From: Betaproteobacteria bacterium
GTDB taxonomy: Bacteria > Pseudomonadota > Gammaproteobacteria > Burkholderiales > CAIKXV01
NCBI GenBank assembly: GCA_021298815.1
Contig: JAJTHE010000037.1
Location: forward strand, 62,001-126,000
Length of the DNA: 64,000 bases
Direction of reading: 5' to 3'
Every line of letters starts with the position of its first letter. Position 1 is the first letter of the stretch. The translations under genes and the position numbers were made by a program. A model generated the notes under the pieces. The model had not been told where the DNA came from and did not search any database. It was given only the letters and a program-made list of their open reading frames with translations. Positions 35,117 to 44,045 of this stretch are shown here, in pieces.

Positions 35117-36127
35117 TCAGCGCAGCTGGAGGTCGACCTTGCCTCGCAATGCCACGAACTGCGCGACCTGCGCGCGCAGGAAGGCGTCGAACGCCTGCGG
35201 CGTGCCCTTCACCAGTTCCGCGCCTTCCTCCACGAGCGCCTCGCGCACCGCGGGCTCGTCCGAGGACGCGTTGATCGCCGCGTTCAGCCGTTCGATCGCG
35301 GCCTTCGGCGAGCCGCGCGGCGCGACCATTCCGTACCAGGATGCGATCTCGTACCCCGGCACGCCGGATTCGGCGAAGGTCGGCACGCCGGGCAGCGCCG
35401 GCGACCGCTTCGCAGTGGTGATCGCAAGCGCCCGCAGCCGGCCGTTGGCGATGTGCGGCTTCACCGACAGCGGGCCGAGCATGGCCATCTGGACCTCCCC
35501 GGACAGCAGCGCCGTGATCGACGGCGCCGCGCCCTTGAAGTTCACGTTGACCATGTCGACCTTCGCCATCAGCTTGAGCATCTCGAGCCCGACGTGCGAG
35601 ATGCTGCCGATGCCGCTGCTCGCATAGTTGAGCTTGCCCGGGTTCGCCCGCAGCCGGACGAGCAGTTCCGGCATCGTGGAGACGCCGAGCGACGGACTCA
35701 CGACCAGGATGAACGGCAGCGTCGCGAACAGCGCGACCGGATCGAACGACTTCACCGGGTCGTAGGGGAGGTTGCGCTCGAACGCTGCACTGATCGCATG
35801 CGAGCCGGACACCCAGAGCACCGTGTATCCGTCGGCCGGGGCCTGTGCAGCCAGTGCCGTGCCCAGCACGCCACCCCCACCGGGACGGTTGTCGACCAGC
35901 ACCGGCTGGCGCAGCGACGCGGCCAGCGACTTCGCCAGCAACCGCGCGGAGAAGTCGCCACCGCCACCGGGGGATACGGGGGCGATCAGGCGGATCGGGC
36001 GATCGGGCCAGGCGGCGGCGGGCGCGGCGGCCTGGGACTGGGCCCTGGCCTGGGTCGGCTGGGCTTGCGCGATGCAGGCGCAGGGCAGCGCCATCAGGAA
36101 TGCGGCAAGGGATCTGGCTGGCGGCAT
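35117..36127 (-). CDS. Bug/TctC periplasmic solute-binding protein (no. 10)
   Basis: A 336-residue protein. After the signal peptide (ending CIAQAQ) there is a Gln/Ala/Pro-rich linker of about 17 residues before the first strand (IRLIAPVSPGGGGDFS). Other landmarks are PVLVDNRPGGGGVLG and VNVNFKGAAPSITALL, where the usual H-V-P-Y is replaced by N-V-N-F. It lies between LysR and M20 genes in one operon, so LysR probably controls it. Confidence 0.9.
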   Translation of the reverse strand: MPPARSLAAFLMALPCACIAQAQPTQARAQSQAAAPAAAWPDRPIRLIAPVSPGGGGDFSARLLAKSLAASLRQPVLVDNRPGGGGVLGTALAAQAPADGYTVLWVSGSHAISAAFERNLPYDPVKSFDPVALFATLPFILVVSPSLGVSTMPELLVRLRANPGKLNYASSGIGSISHVGLEMLKLMAKVDMVNVNFKGAAPSITALLSGEVQMAMLGPLSVKPHIANGRLRALAITTAKRSPALPGVPTFAESGVPGYEIASWYGMVAPRGSPKAAIERLNAAINASSDEPAVREALVEEGAELVKGTPQAFDAFLRAQVAQFVALRGKVDLQLR

Positions 36128-36160
36128 GTATCGGGGCAGGGCAAGTGCGGACGCCGAAGT

Positions 36161-37111
36161 CTATGTCCTCGGGGCGGCAGGGTCCATCGGCTCCTCGGTG
36201 CACCCTTTGGCCGCCAGCGAAACGGCAGAGCGCAGCCATCGATGCCCGGCATCGCGGTGGCTCCGTTCATGCCAGTAGGCCGCATACCGTATGCGCGGCA
36301 AGGGTAGCGGCACATCGAGTACCTGGACCGGGTGTCGCTGCCTGAACCGGACGGCGAGTGCCTCCGGCAGCGTGGCGATCATGTCGGTGCCGACCACCAT
36401 CAGCGGAATGGTCAGCACGTTCTGCACGAGGAACATGGGCCGCGTCCCACCGCCGGCCTTCTCGATCGCACCGTCGATCACCTGCCCCGCCGTCGTACGC
36501 CCGCCGCCGAGCAGCCGGATGTGGGGTAGCGAGAGGTACTGCGCAAGGGTCAGCGTGCCGCTGACGGTCGGATGGTCACGGTCGGCGATGCAGACGATCC
36601 GGTCCTGGAACAGCGGCATCGAGCGCAGCGACGACGCCGGCTTCAGTATCCATGCAATGCGCAGGTCGACCTCTCCACGCTCGAGCCACGCCGGTCCGCG
36701 ATCGCGGTCGGGCGTGCGGACCTCCACGCTGATCCCGGGCGCATGCTCGCGCAAGTGCTTGAACAGGCGTGGCAGCAGCAGGTGCTCTGCGTACTCGGGC
36801 GCAGTGAGCACGAAGCGCCGCTGCGCCCGTGCCGGATCGAACGGACCCTGAGGGGACACCAGCCGGTCATAGTCCGCCAGGATGCCGTCCACGATGCCGA
36901 TGATCTCGCTCGCTCGCTCTGTCGGCACCATGCCCTTGCTGGATCGCAGCAGCAGCGGATCGCCGAACATCACGCGCAGCCGCTGCAGCGCGTGGCTCAT
37001 CGCCGGCTGGCTCAGGCCGAGCCGCTCAGCCGCGCGCGAGACGCTGCGCTCTGTCATGAGGATGCGGAAGACGCGGAGAAGTCGCAGTTCGCTGCTGTCC
37101 ATCGACTGCAT
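36161..37111 (-). CDS. LysR-family transcriptional regulator
   Basis: A 316-residue LTTR. The N-terminal helix-turn-helix reads SVSRAAERLGLSQPAMSHAL, and residues 90-300 form the periplasmic-binding-like effector domain. I start it at the ATG at 37111 (MQSMDSSEL), because GGAG lies seven bases upstream; the ATG at 37117 is almost on top of that site. The GGAG falls inside the loop of a 7-bp inverted repeat (37113-37130). It leads an operon with Bug no. 10 and an M20 peptidase and is divergent from Bug no. 11 and a racemase-like gene. Confidence 0.9.
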   Translation of the reverse strand: MQSMDSSELRLLRVFRILMTERSVSRAAERLGLSQPAMSHALQRLRVMFGDPLLLRSSKGMVPTERASEIIGIVDGILADYDRLVSPQGPFDPARAQRRFVLTAPEYAEHLLLPRLFKHLREHAPGISVEVRTPDRDRGPAWLERGEVDLRIAWILKPASSLRSMPLFQDRIVCIADRDHPTVSGTLTLAQYLSLPHIRLLGGGRTTAGQVIDGAIEKAGGGTRPMFLVQNVLTIPLMVVGTDMIATLPEALAVRFRQRHPVQVLDVPLPLPRIRYAAYWHERSHRDAGHRWLRSAVSLAAKGCTEEPMDPAAPRT

Positions 37112-37112
37112 G

Positions 37113-37130
37113 TTCATTCCTCCGAATGAA
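37113..37130. promoter_or_regulatory. Inverted repeat enclosing the LysR ribosome-binding site
   Basis: TTCATTC-ctcc-GAATGAA is a perfect 7-base inverted repeat. In the LysR transcript the four-base loop is GGAG, the Shine-Dalgarno core, and the stem ends two bases before the preferred ATG. It could be a protein-binding operator in the divergent gap, an RNA hairpin that controls translation, or both. Confidence 0.45.
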
Positions 37131-37254
37131 TAGCGAGTATCGAGTGCAGTGCATGGCGGACCTGCAGAGCCGAAGTCTAGACTGCTCTTGCGTCGACTGC
37201 CGCGCGGCCAGCAGAGCCAACGACCAGGGCAGGCACCACAGAAGGAGGCCTCCG

Positions 37255-38229
37255 ATGACCCGTCGCCGGTCGTTGTCCGGCGCAGGGCTGTTCCTTGCCG
37301 GCCTGCTGGCCCTCCCGGCCTGCGCGCAAGGATGGCCCGCGCGTCCCGTCCGCATCATCGTCCCGTTCGCGCCGGGAGGCGGCGTCGACACGGTGGCGCG
37401 CCTGCTCGCGCAGCGGCTCGGCGAGCAGACGGGCAGCCCGTTCATCGTCGACAACCGCCCCGGTGGTGGCGGCGTCGCGGGCACGGCGATGGTCGCCAAG
37501 GCCGCCGGCGACGGCTACACGCTCCTCGTCTCTGCGCCGGAGTTCTCGATCAACCCGGGCATGAGATCGAAGCTGCCGTACGATCCCTTCAAGGACTTCA
37601 CCTTCGTGTCGCAACTCACCGAAGGACAGTTCCTTCTCGCCGCGCATCCTTCGGTGCCCGTGAAGACCGTCGGACAGCTCGTCGCACTGGCGAAGCAGCA
37701 GCCGGGGAAACTCAACTACGGATCCTCCGGTACCGGCGGCATCAACCACCTGGCCGGCGCGCTCTTCCAGTCGATGGCCGGCATACGCTGGACCCACGTG
37801 CCGTTCAAGGGCGCGGGTCCGTCGACGGCCGCACTGATCGGCGGCGAAATCGAGTTCGTGATCGCAAGCACGACCGGCCTGCTGGAACCGGTGCGGGCTG
37901 GACGCCTGCGCGGCATCGCACTGACCGGGTCAGGCCGGTTCAGCGAGTTGCCCGAGGTGCCGACGATCGCCGAGTCCGGGATACCGGGCTACAACGTGTC
38001 CGGCTGGTACGGCCTGTACGGACCTGCCGGCGTCCCTGGCGAGATCGTGCAGCGGCTGCATGCGGAAGCGCGCCGTGCATTGACCCACCCCGAGGTCGCG
38101 AGCCGCCTGGTGAGGACCGGCAATACCCCGATCGTCAGCACGCCCGAGGAGTTCACCGCGTTCATCCGCGCCGAGATCGACAAGTGGATCCGGGTGATCA
38201 AGGCCGAGGGCATCAGCCAGGCCGACTGA
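37255..38229 (+). CDS. Bug/TctC periplasmic solute-binding protein (no. 11)
   Basis: A 324-residue protein with GGAGG seven bases before the ATG at 37255. The signal peptide starts MTRRRSLSGAG and ends PACAQ. Landmarks are VRIIVPFAPGGGVDTV, FIVDNRPGGGGVAG and WTHVPFKGAGPSTAALIGG. It is divergent from LysR and leads into the racemase-like gene 42 bases downstream, so it is probably LysR-activated. A 10-base palindrome (AGTCTAGACT, 37174-37183) lies in its upstream region. Confidence 0.92.
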   Translation: MTRRRSLSGAGLFLAGLLALPACAQGWPARPVRIIVPFAPGGGVDTVARLLAQRLGEQTGSPFIVDNRPGGGGVAGTAMVAKAAGDGYTLLVSAPEFSINPGMRSKLPYDPFKDFTFVSQLTEGQFLLAAHPSVPVKTVGQLVALAKQQPGKLNYGSSGTGGINHLAGALFQSMAGIRWTHVPFKGAGPSTAALIGGEIEFVIASTTGLLEPVRAGRLRGIALTGSGRFSELPEVPTIAESGIPGYNVSGWYGLYGPAGVPGEIVQRLHAEARRALTHPEVASRLVRTGNTPIVSTPEEFTAFIRAEIDKWIRVIKAEGISQAD

Positions 38230-38271
38230 GATGGCATTCAAGCAATTCCGACCCACGAAAGGAGCTTCAAG

Positions 38272-39084
38272 ATGAGGCTGGTTGCCATACCGCCGTACCG
38301 GAACCCCGCGGTCGAATGGGGATGGGTGTTGCGTTACCTCATCGAGGACTACCGCAGCACCGGAGCCCTCAAGGGTGTCGAGGTCGACGTCGACGAGGGC
38401 TACATGGTCGACAGCGCATCGGAGACGCGCGACGAAGAGGTGCTGGCGGTGATAAACGTCGGCATCGTGAACCGGGTCAAGCAGTACGGTCTCACCGGCA
38501 AGTACGACGGGATCGTGCTCACGGGTGGCATCGACCCGGGCTTCATCGCGGCGCGAGTCGTGATGCAGGACAAGGTCGCGGTGACCGGTGCGATCCACGC
38601 GGCACTGCACGTGGCCTCGCTGATCGGCGAACGAACCAGCGAGATCCACACCGTGCCGTCTTCCTCGCTCATTGTCCGCCACCTCGCACAGAAGTACGGC
38701 TTCGGCGAAAAGCTGGTCAGCGTGCGCATCCCGATGCACACGTCGACCGAGTCCTACCTGTTGCTCGCGAAGTACAAGGAGAACTGGGCCGGAAGGCTGC
38801 AGGATCCCGGCCTGATGAAGATCATGGACGACCTCGCGGCCGAATGCATCGCGGCGGTCGACGAGAACCGCGCCGACTCCGTGATCCTGTCGTGCGAGCA
38901 CCTGCAGGCGATGGCCGACGGTATCCGCCAGCGGATGGACGCCAGGGGATACGGCGAGATCCCGATCATCCGCACGCTGCCCGCAGGCATCGAGATGGCC
39001 CTTGCCATGGCCAACATGAAGCTGCTGCAGACCGCGCGCGCCTATCCGGGGCATAACCTGAAGCTCGCACCAAGGTTCTGCTGA
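38272..39084 (+). CDS. Asp/Glu/hydantoin racemase-family protein with one catalytic Cys missing
   Basis: A 270-residue protein of the cofactor-independent racemase fold. The second catalytic cysteine is present (Cys208 in VILSCEHL). The first, expected in the C-F-G-D-P-G motif, reads VLTGGIDPGF, with glycine at that place. A two-base racemase mechanism is therefore unlikely; decarboxylase or isomerase relatives with a single cysteine (as in arylmalonate decarboxylase) are known in this superfamily. It follows Bug no. 11 in the same direction. Confidence 0.78.
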   Translation: MRLVAIPPYRNPAVEWGWVLRYLIEDYRSTGALKGVEVDVDEGYMVDSASETRDEEVLAVINVGIVNRVKQYGLTGKYDGIVLTGGIDPGFIAARVVMQDKVAVTGAIHAALHVASLIGERTSEIHTVPSSSLIVRHLAQKYGFGEKLVSVRIPMHTSTESYLLLAKYKENWAGRLQDPGLMKIMDDLAAECIAAVDENRADSVILSCEHLQAMADGIRQRMDARGYGEIPIIRTLPAGIEMALAMANMKLLQTARAYPGHNLKLAPRFC

Positions 39085-39123
39085 CCAATAGATGCCCCGC
39101 TGGGCTGGCTCACAGCCGCTGGT

Positions 39124-39534
39124 TCACCTGTCAGCCCAGTCTTCCACCCGCAGTCCCTGGATACGGCCAAACTCTCCGACATTGCTCGTGACCAACGTCG
39201 CATCTTCTGCAAGCGAATGACTCGCGATCCACAGGTCGTTGCCACCGATGGGCCTCCCGTCGGCCTTCAGCCGTGCGGCTTGGGCAGCGTAGTGAGAACA
39301 GATGCCATGCCCTGCGGAATAGCGCACGGGGATGCTCTGCACGAGGACCGCAAGTCGCTTCAGGACCTCGGACTTGAGCTTGCTGCCCTCGGCACCCTTC
39401 AACAGTTCCGCCCACGAAACGAACGACATGCAGATCGAGTCACCCGCCGGCAATCCGTTCAGCCGGGCCGCCACTGACGGTGGCTTGTTCCTGATTAAAT
39501 GGATCAGCGTACCCGTATCCAGCATGTACTTCAA
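39124..39534 (-). CDS. vapC: VapC-type PIN-domain toxin (first module)
   Basis: A 136-residue PIN ribonuclease. The acidic metal site is visible: Asp6 (MKYMLDTGTL), Glu43 (SWAELLKG) and Asp100 (GGNDLWIASHSL), with Asn118 or Glu121 in TSNVGEFG. VapC toxins cleave tRNA or rRNA when not bound by antitoxin. Its ATG overlaps the antitoxin stop by four bases. Confidence 0.9.
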   Translation of the reverse strand: MKYMLDTGTLIHLIRNKPPSVAARLNGLPAGDSICMSFVSWAELLKGAEGSKLKSEVLKRLAVLVQSIPVRYSAGHGICSHYAAQAARLKADGRPIGGNDLWIASHSLAEDATLVTSNVGEFGRIQGLRVEDWADR

Positions 39535-39800
39535 AGCGCATCGCGCTCCTGGACTGGCGCCTGTTCATTCCGGTCCGCAGACACGCGTGCAGTGAACTCT
39601 GCAGTCATGTCGTCATCGAACGCCCGGAGCGCATCCAGCAGCGCCTGGCCGCGATCTTCCGCCAGCGGCTTCAGGACCAGGTCGCCTTCAGCATTGCGGC
39701 TGATCTCGACCCGGGTCGCATCCAGGCGGAATTCCTGCGGAATCCGCACCGCCTGGCTGTTCCCGTTGCGGAACACCCTGCTGACCACTGCGCTCATCAT
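39531..39800 (-). CDS. vapB: VapB-type antitoxin (AbrB/SpoVT swapped-hairpin family)
   Basis: An 89-residue antitoxin. Residues 5-50 form the AbrB-like DNA-binding domain (VFRNGNSQAVRIPQEF). The acidic C-terminal half (RAFDDDMTAEF onward) should wrap the toxin. Two ATG codons are adjacent at the start. A perfect 10-base palindrome 31 bases upstream is the likely autoregulatory site. Confidence 0.88.
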   Translation of the reverse strand: MMSAVVSRVFRNGNSQAVRIPQEFRLDATRVEISRNAEGDLVLKPLAEDRGQALLDALRAFDDDMTAEFTARVSADRNEQAPVQERDAL

Positions 39801-39831
39801 TGATCCCTGGTGTGTACGCCTATGTGTGTAT

Positions 39832-39841
39832 GGTACGTACC
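39832..39841. promoter_or_regulatory. Candidate VapB operator palindrome
   Basis: GGTACGTACC is a perfect 10-base palindrome lying 31 bases upstream of vapB on its own side. VapBC complexes repress their own promoters by binding such sites. A second GTAC-containing element (TGTACG) lies closer to the start, near 39813. Confidence 0.4.
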
Positions 39842-39919
39842 TCCGTCACAGGGAGCAATCGCAAGTAGCCCGGCTGGCTACCAGATTCCAGGGGCATGTT
39901 CAGGCTAGTTGGTGCTCGC

Positions 39920-40930
39920 CTACTCCATCGCCACGTTCGCCTGCCGCGCCACCGCCGCCCAGCGCTCGATCTCCGCGCGGTTGTACCGGCCGTACTCGTC
40001 CGGCGAGTTGCCGACCGGCTCGGCGCCCTGCCCGTCGAGCTGCTTGCGCACCGTCGGATCGGCCAGCACCTTGCGCACCGAGGCGTTGATGCGGTCGATG
40101 ATCGGCCGCGGCGTGCCGGCGGGCGCGAACATGCCGAAGCCGCTGGAGACGAAGAAGTCCTTGTAGCCGGCCTCGATCATGGTCGGCACGTCGGGGGCGG
40201 CCGAAGTCCGCTTCATGCCGGCCTGCGCCAGCATGCGCAGCCGCCCGGCGCGTACATGCTCGATCAGCGCCGGCATGCTCGAGAACAGCATGTGCACGTG
40301 GCCGCCGACGACATCGGCGGTGGCCGGACCGACGCCCTTGTACGGGATCTGCACCAGCTTGAGCTTCTCGGCGGCGGCGAGCATCTCGATCGCGAGGTGG
40401 GACGAGGTGCCCGCGCCGGGCGTCGCATAGGTGAGTTCGCCCGGGCGCTTGCGCGCGAGCGCGATCAGGCCGCGCACATCCTTCACCGGCACCGACGGAT
40501 GCACCGCGAGCGCGTTCGGGACGTCGGCGACCAGCGTGATCGGCGCGAAGTCCTTCACCGAATCGTAGGGCAGGCTCTTGCGCACCGCCGGATTGATCAC
40601 GTGCGCGCTCGAGACCATCAGCAGCGTGTAGCCGTCGGGCGCGGACTTCGCGGCGATCGCGGTGCCCAGCGTGCTGCCGGCACCACCGCGGTTCTCGATG
40701 ATCACCGGCTGCCCGAGGTCCGCAGCCATGCCGGGCGCGATGGCGCGGGCGATGATGTCGGTGTTTCCGCCGGGCGCGAACGGCACGATCATGCGGATCG
40801 GCTTCGAGGGAAAGTCCTGCGCGGTCGCCTGCATACCGGTGCAGGCGATCGCAGCGGCGAAGATCGTGGCTGCACGGCGGCGGCCGGTGGACGGCACGAC
40901 CTCGGCCGTCGAACGTACGGGTGCTGGCAT
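39920..40930 (-). CDS. Bug/TctC periplasmic solute-binding protein (no. 12)
   Basis: A 336-residue protein with GGAGGAG before its ATG at 40930. The signal peptide follows an Arg-rich stretch (TGRRRAATIFAAA) and ends ATAQ. Landmarks are IRMIVPFAPGGNTDII, PVIIENRGGAGSTLG and LVQIPYKGVGPATADVVGG. It stands alone between vapBC and the methyltransferase-HNH gene, all on the - strand. Confidence 0.92.
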   Translation of the reverse strand: MPAPVRSTAEVVPSTGRRRAATIFAAAIACTGMQATAQDFPSKPIRMIVPFAPGGNTDIIARAIAPGMAADLGQPVIIENRGGAGSTLGTAIAAKSAPDGYTLLMVSSAHVINPAVRKSLPYDSVKDFAPITLVADVPNALAVHPSVPVKDVRGLIALARKRPGELTYATPGAGTSSHLAIEMLAAAEKLKLVQIPYKGVGPATADVVGGHVHMLFSSMPALIEHVRAGRLRMLAQAGMKRTSAAPDVPTMIEAGYKDFFVSSGFGMFAPAGTPRPIIDRINASVRKVLADPTVRKQLDGQGAEPVGNSPDEYGRYNRAEIERWAAVARQANVAME

Positions 40931-41039
40931 GGCGCTCCTCCTGGGTTCGCCGCCCGGTCTCGGCCGGGTCGGTCGGCCGCCACTGTACTGCAGATCGGCC
41001 GCGCCTCACCCGTGGTTCGGGATCGTCGACTCGGACAGG

Positions 41040-42770
41040 TCAGGGCGCGAGCGCGTCTGCGCCTTCCCGCCCGGCCATCGGGTCCCACCGTTCGACGCCG
41101 CGCTGACACGCAGTGACCTCGACCGCCTCGCGCAGGCGGACGAACAGCTCGTCCTGCCACGCCTGCGGCCCGCGCAACGGCCGGCCAAGCAGGTGCTCCG
41201 CCTGCTGGTCGAACGCCATCGGCAGCGAATCCCGCAGCAGCTCCCAGTTGTCCACGATCGCCGACCGCCGCGCGCGCAGCAGCGCGGCACCGGGCAGGCG
41301 ATCCGACTTGGCGGCGTTCGCCTTGCCGTGGGCAGGCAGCAGGTTCCACAGGTCGTTGTTGCCCCAGAGCGAAAACGGGATGACATGGTCGACATCGAAG
41401 CGGCCGTCCAGCCGACGCCCTGTCCAGGCGCAACGAACGACGCCGCGCGCGAGGTAGGCCTCGCGCGCGAGGGACGTCGAATGCGACGGCTCCGGACGCG
41501 CAAGCAGCAGCGGCAGCACGCCACCCGCATCGATCCCCCGCCGCTTACCGAAGCGTTCCGTGAGTTCGGCCCAGCGCAGCACGACTGCATCGGCCACCCA
41601 GTGCCCGAGCAGGCTCAGTTCCCGCCAGAGTTCCGCCGACATCAGCACCTGCCGCGTGCCGCGATCGAACTCGAACACGGTGCCGCTTTCGAGCGCGCCG
41701 CCCGAGTACTTCACCGGCCCCTCGCGGATGGCCTGGCAGATCAGGGACAGTACCTCCAGCCGCCGGGCCTCCGCCTGCGCGGTCAGCCGCCCGGCCACGC
41801 GATCGAGCTGCCACGCGGTCAGGCCGCCATGCGCGCCCTTGCCGTGCCAGGGCGCCATCAGCTCGAGCATCGCGTGGCGGAACTTGAGCGGCCTGGGAGC
41901 GCCTTCGCCGATGCCTTCCGACTGCGACTGCGGTACATGCTCTCGTGCCGCGAAGATCGGCCAGTAGTAGCCGAACCATTTCTCCGCGATGCGCATCACC
42001 GGCACCCCGACCCGACCGTCGCCGCGCCAGCTCGCGCCGTGCGGCTCCTGCAGCGCCAGTTCGGCGAGCGCACGGAACAGTGCGAGCTTGTAGGTCGCCA
42101 CCTTGCGGTCGCGGTTGAGGATACCTTCGATCTGGTCGGCTGCGCGCAGCGGCCCGCCGGCGCGCAGTTCGAACAGCAACGTGTACCAGCGCGTGCCCGC
42201 GCGCGCGAGTGCGTCCTCGGTATCCCATCGGCCGACCTGCTGGAAGCCGATGCGCTCGAAAAGCAGCTGCAGGTACCCGGGTGCATACGACTTGAACAAC
42301 CGTCCGTCGGCGCCCCGTTCGCCCTCGTCCACGTCGCCGCGCGCCAGCGGCAGGGACAGCAGCAGCCGTCCGTGCGGGCGCAGTGCGTTGCGCAGCGCGA
42401 ACGCAGCGTCGAACAGGTCGGCCTCGGGCAGGTGCATCAGGACGGCACTGCAGAGGATCCCGTCGAACCGGCCGCAGAACGGTTCGCCGAGCGAAGGCAG
42501 GGCGGCCGAGGCGATGCGTCCCTGCAGTTGCGGATGGCGGGCGATCGCGGCCGCGGCCATCTCCTGCACCGGCTCCACGCCACGCGCGTCGTAGCCGAGC
42601 GCGAGGAGCTCGACGAGGTCGCGCCCGGAGCCTGCCCCTACGTCAAGCACCCGCCCGCCCTCCGGGAACGCCAGCCGGAAGTAGCGCGCGACCGGGCTCG
42701 CGACCGCTTCGTAGCGGCCGGCGACGTCCTCGGCGTTCAGTCGATAGAAGCGGGCAGTGGCGGGATCCAA
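41040..42770 (-). CDS. SAM-dependent methyltransferase fused to an HNH endonuclease
   Basis: About 576 residues from a TTG at 42770, the only plausible start after the acyl-CoA dehydrogenase stop (gap 17). Residues 15-205 are a class I methyltransferase (motif I VLDVGAGSGRDLVELLALG at 41-59; GILCSAVLMHLPEADLF near 104). Residues 215-410 are a helical linker domain of unknown type (NRDRKVATYKLALFRAL). Residues 445-495 are an HNH nuclease: RCAWTGRRL, Asp461-His462 in VDHVIPFS, Asn476 in LWNLLPAHGKANAAKSD. It may be a defence or DNA-modification enzyme; its neighbours are catabolic genes. Confidence 0.82.
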   Translation of the reverse strand: MDPATARFYRLNAEDVAGRYEAVASPVARYFRLAFPEGGRVLDVGAGSGRDLVELLALGYDARGVEPVQEMAAAAIARHPQLQGRIASAALPSLGEPFCGRFDGILCSAVLMHLPEADLFDAAFALRNALRPHGRLLLSLPLARGDVDEGERGADGRLFKSYAPGYLQLLFERIGFQQVGRWDTEDALARAGTRWYTLLFELRAGGPLRAADQIEGILNRDRKVATYKLALFRALAELALQEPHGASWRGDGRVGVPVMRIAEKWFGYYWPIFAAREHVPQSQSEGIGEGAPRPLKFRHAMLELMAPWHGKGAHGGLTAWQLDRVAGRLTAQAEARRLEVLSLICQAIREGPVKYSGGALESGTVFEFDRGTRQVLMSAELWRELSLLGHWVADAVVLRWAELTERFGKRRGIDAGGVLPLLLARPEPSHSTSLAREAYLARGVVRCAWTGRRLDGRFDVDHVIPFSLWGNNDLWNLLPAHGKANAAKSDRLPGAALLRARRSAIVDNWELLRDSLPMAFDQQAEHLLGRPLRGPQAWQDELFVRLREAVEVTACQRGVERWDPMAGREGADALAP

Positions 42771-42787
42771 GGACCGGCCCGGTCCGC

Positions 42788-43963
42788 CTATACCTTGGAG
42801 CCCAGCACCCGCCGTCCGATCGCGCTGCGATGCACTTCCGACGGACCTTCGTAGATGCGCATCACGCGCACCTGCTGGTGCATCAGCTGCAGCGGCAGCT
42901 CCTTGGTCATGCCCATCGCGCCCAGGGTCTGCATCGCGTTGTCGAGCACGGCCTGCGCCATCTCGGTGGCGCGCACCTTCAGGATGGACGCTTCGCTGCG
43001 CACGTCGATGCCGGCACCGAGCTTGCTCGCCAGGTCGTTGACCATCAGCCGGCAGGCGTGGATCTCCATCGCGGCCTCGGCCGCGAACCACTGGATCGCC
43101 TGCCGGTCGGCGAGGCGCACGCCCCAGGTGACGCGCTGGCGCGCATGCTCCCCCATGATCTCGAGCGCGCGGCGCGCCATGCCGACGCAGCGGGCACCCA
43201 TCTGCATGCGGCGCACGTTCAGGCGCAGCTGCATCGGCGCATAGCCGCGGTCGAGTTCGCCGAGGAGGTTCCCGGCCGGGATGCGGCAGTCGTCGAACAC
43301 CAGCTCGTAGGTCCTGCGGCCGCCGATCATCGGGATCTCGCGTTCGATGATGTAGCCCTTCGTGCCCTTCTCGACGATGAAGGCCGAGATGCCGTCCTGG
43401 CGCTTGCCCGCGCCGGTGCGCGCCATCAGGATGATGAAGTCGGCGCGCGGGATGCCCGACACCCAGATCTTGCGGCCGTTGATCACCCACTGGTCGCCGT
43501 CGCGCACCGCGCGCGTGATCATCCCGGCGGGGTCGCCGCCCGCGCCGGGCTCGGAGATCGCGACCGCCGATCGCACCTCGCCCCTCGCGTAGGGCGCGAG
43601 GTACTTCTCGCGCTGCATCGGCGATGCGACCGCCAGCATCATGTGCAGGTTGGGGCTGTCCGGCGGGATCAGGAAGGGCACGCAGGCACGGCCCATCTCT
43701 TCTTCCGCCGCCGCCAGCGACAGCAGCGGCAGGTTGGCACCGCCGAATTCCTCGGGCACGTCGAGGCCCCACAGGCCCAGCTCGCGACAGCGGGCATGCA
43801 GCGCCTTTTCCTCCGCTTCGCTGAGCTTGTAGCCTTCGCCCTGGGCCTCGCGCTTCAGGACCGCCGGCTCGAGCGGGATCAGGTCATGGTCGACGAACTT
43901 CGCGACCAGTTCCTGCAGCATGCGGGTTTCGTCGGTCGAGGGAGTGGCTGCTTCGTGGTCCAT
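42788..43963 (-). CDS. Acyl-CoA dehydrogenase
   Basis: A 391-residue flavoenzyme. AVAISEPGAGGDPAG is the FAD/substrate loop, WVINGRKIWVSGI follows, and Glu372 in RIYEGPSEVHR occupies the catalytic-base position of medium-chain enzymes. GAMGMTKELPLQLMHQQVRVMRIYEG is typical of the C-terminal helices. It follows a hydrolase and a cupin gene on the same strand, so it probably acts on the CoA ester of the compound that unit degrades. Confidence 0.92.
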   Translation of the reverse strand: MDHEAATPSTDETRMLQELVAKFVDHDLIPLEPAVLKREAQGEGYKLSEAEEKALHARCRELGLWGLDVPEEFGGANLPLLSLAAAEEEMGRACVPFLIPPDSPNLHMMLAVASPMQREKYLAPYARGEVRSAVAISEPGAGGDPAGMITRAVRDGDQWVINGRKIWVSGIPRADFIILMARTGAGKRQDGISAFIVEKGTKGYIIEREIPMIGGRRTYELVFDDCRIPAGNLLGELDRGYAPMQLRLNVRRMQMGARCVGMARRALEIMGEHARQRVTWGVRLADRQAIQWFAAEAAMEIHACRLMVNDLASKLGAGIDVRSEASILKVRATEMAQAVLDNAMQTLGAMGMTKELPLQLMHQQVRVMRIYEGPSEVHRSAIGRRVLGSKV

Positions 43964-44045
43964 GGGGGCATCGCGGTCGTGGGCGGCTTTCGAGTATAGG
44001 CGAGCATCCCGGGCGCGCGGCTTCGACGGCCCCGGGACCGGGCGG

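Noticed and set aside
41040-43772. A 910-codon frame extending the methyltransferase-HNH protein into the acyl-CoA dehydrogenase region
   Set aside because: The N-terminal 334 codons are another frame of the dehydrogenase gene. A TTG at 42770 after that gene's stop is the better start.
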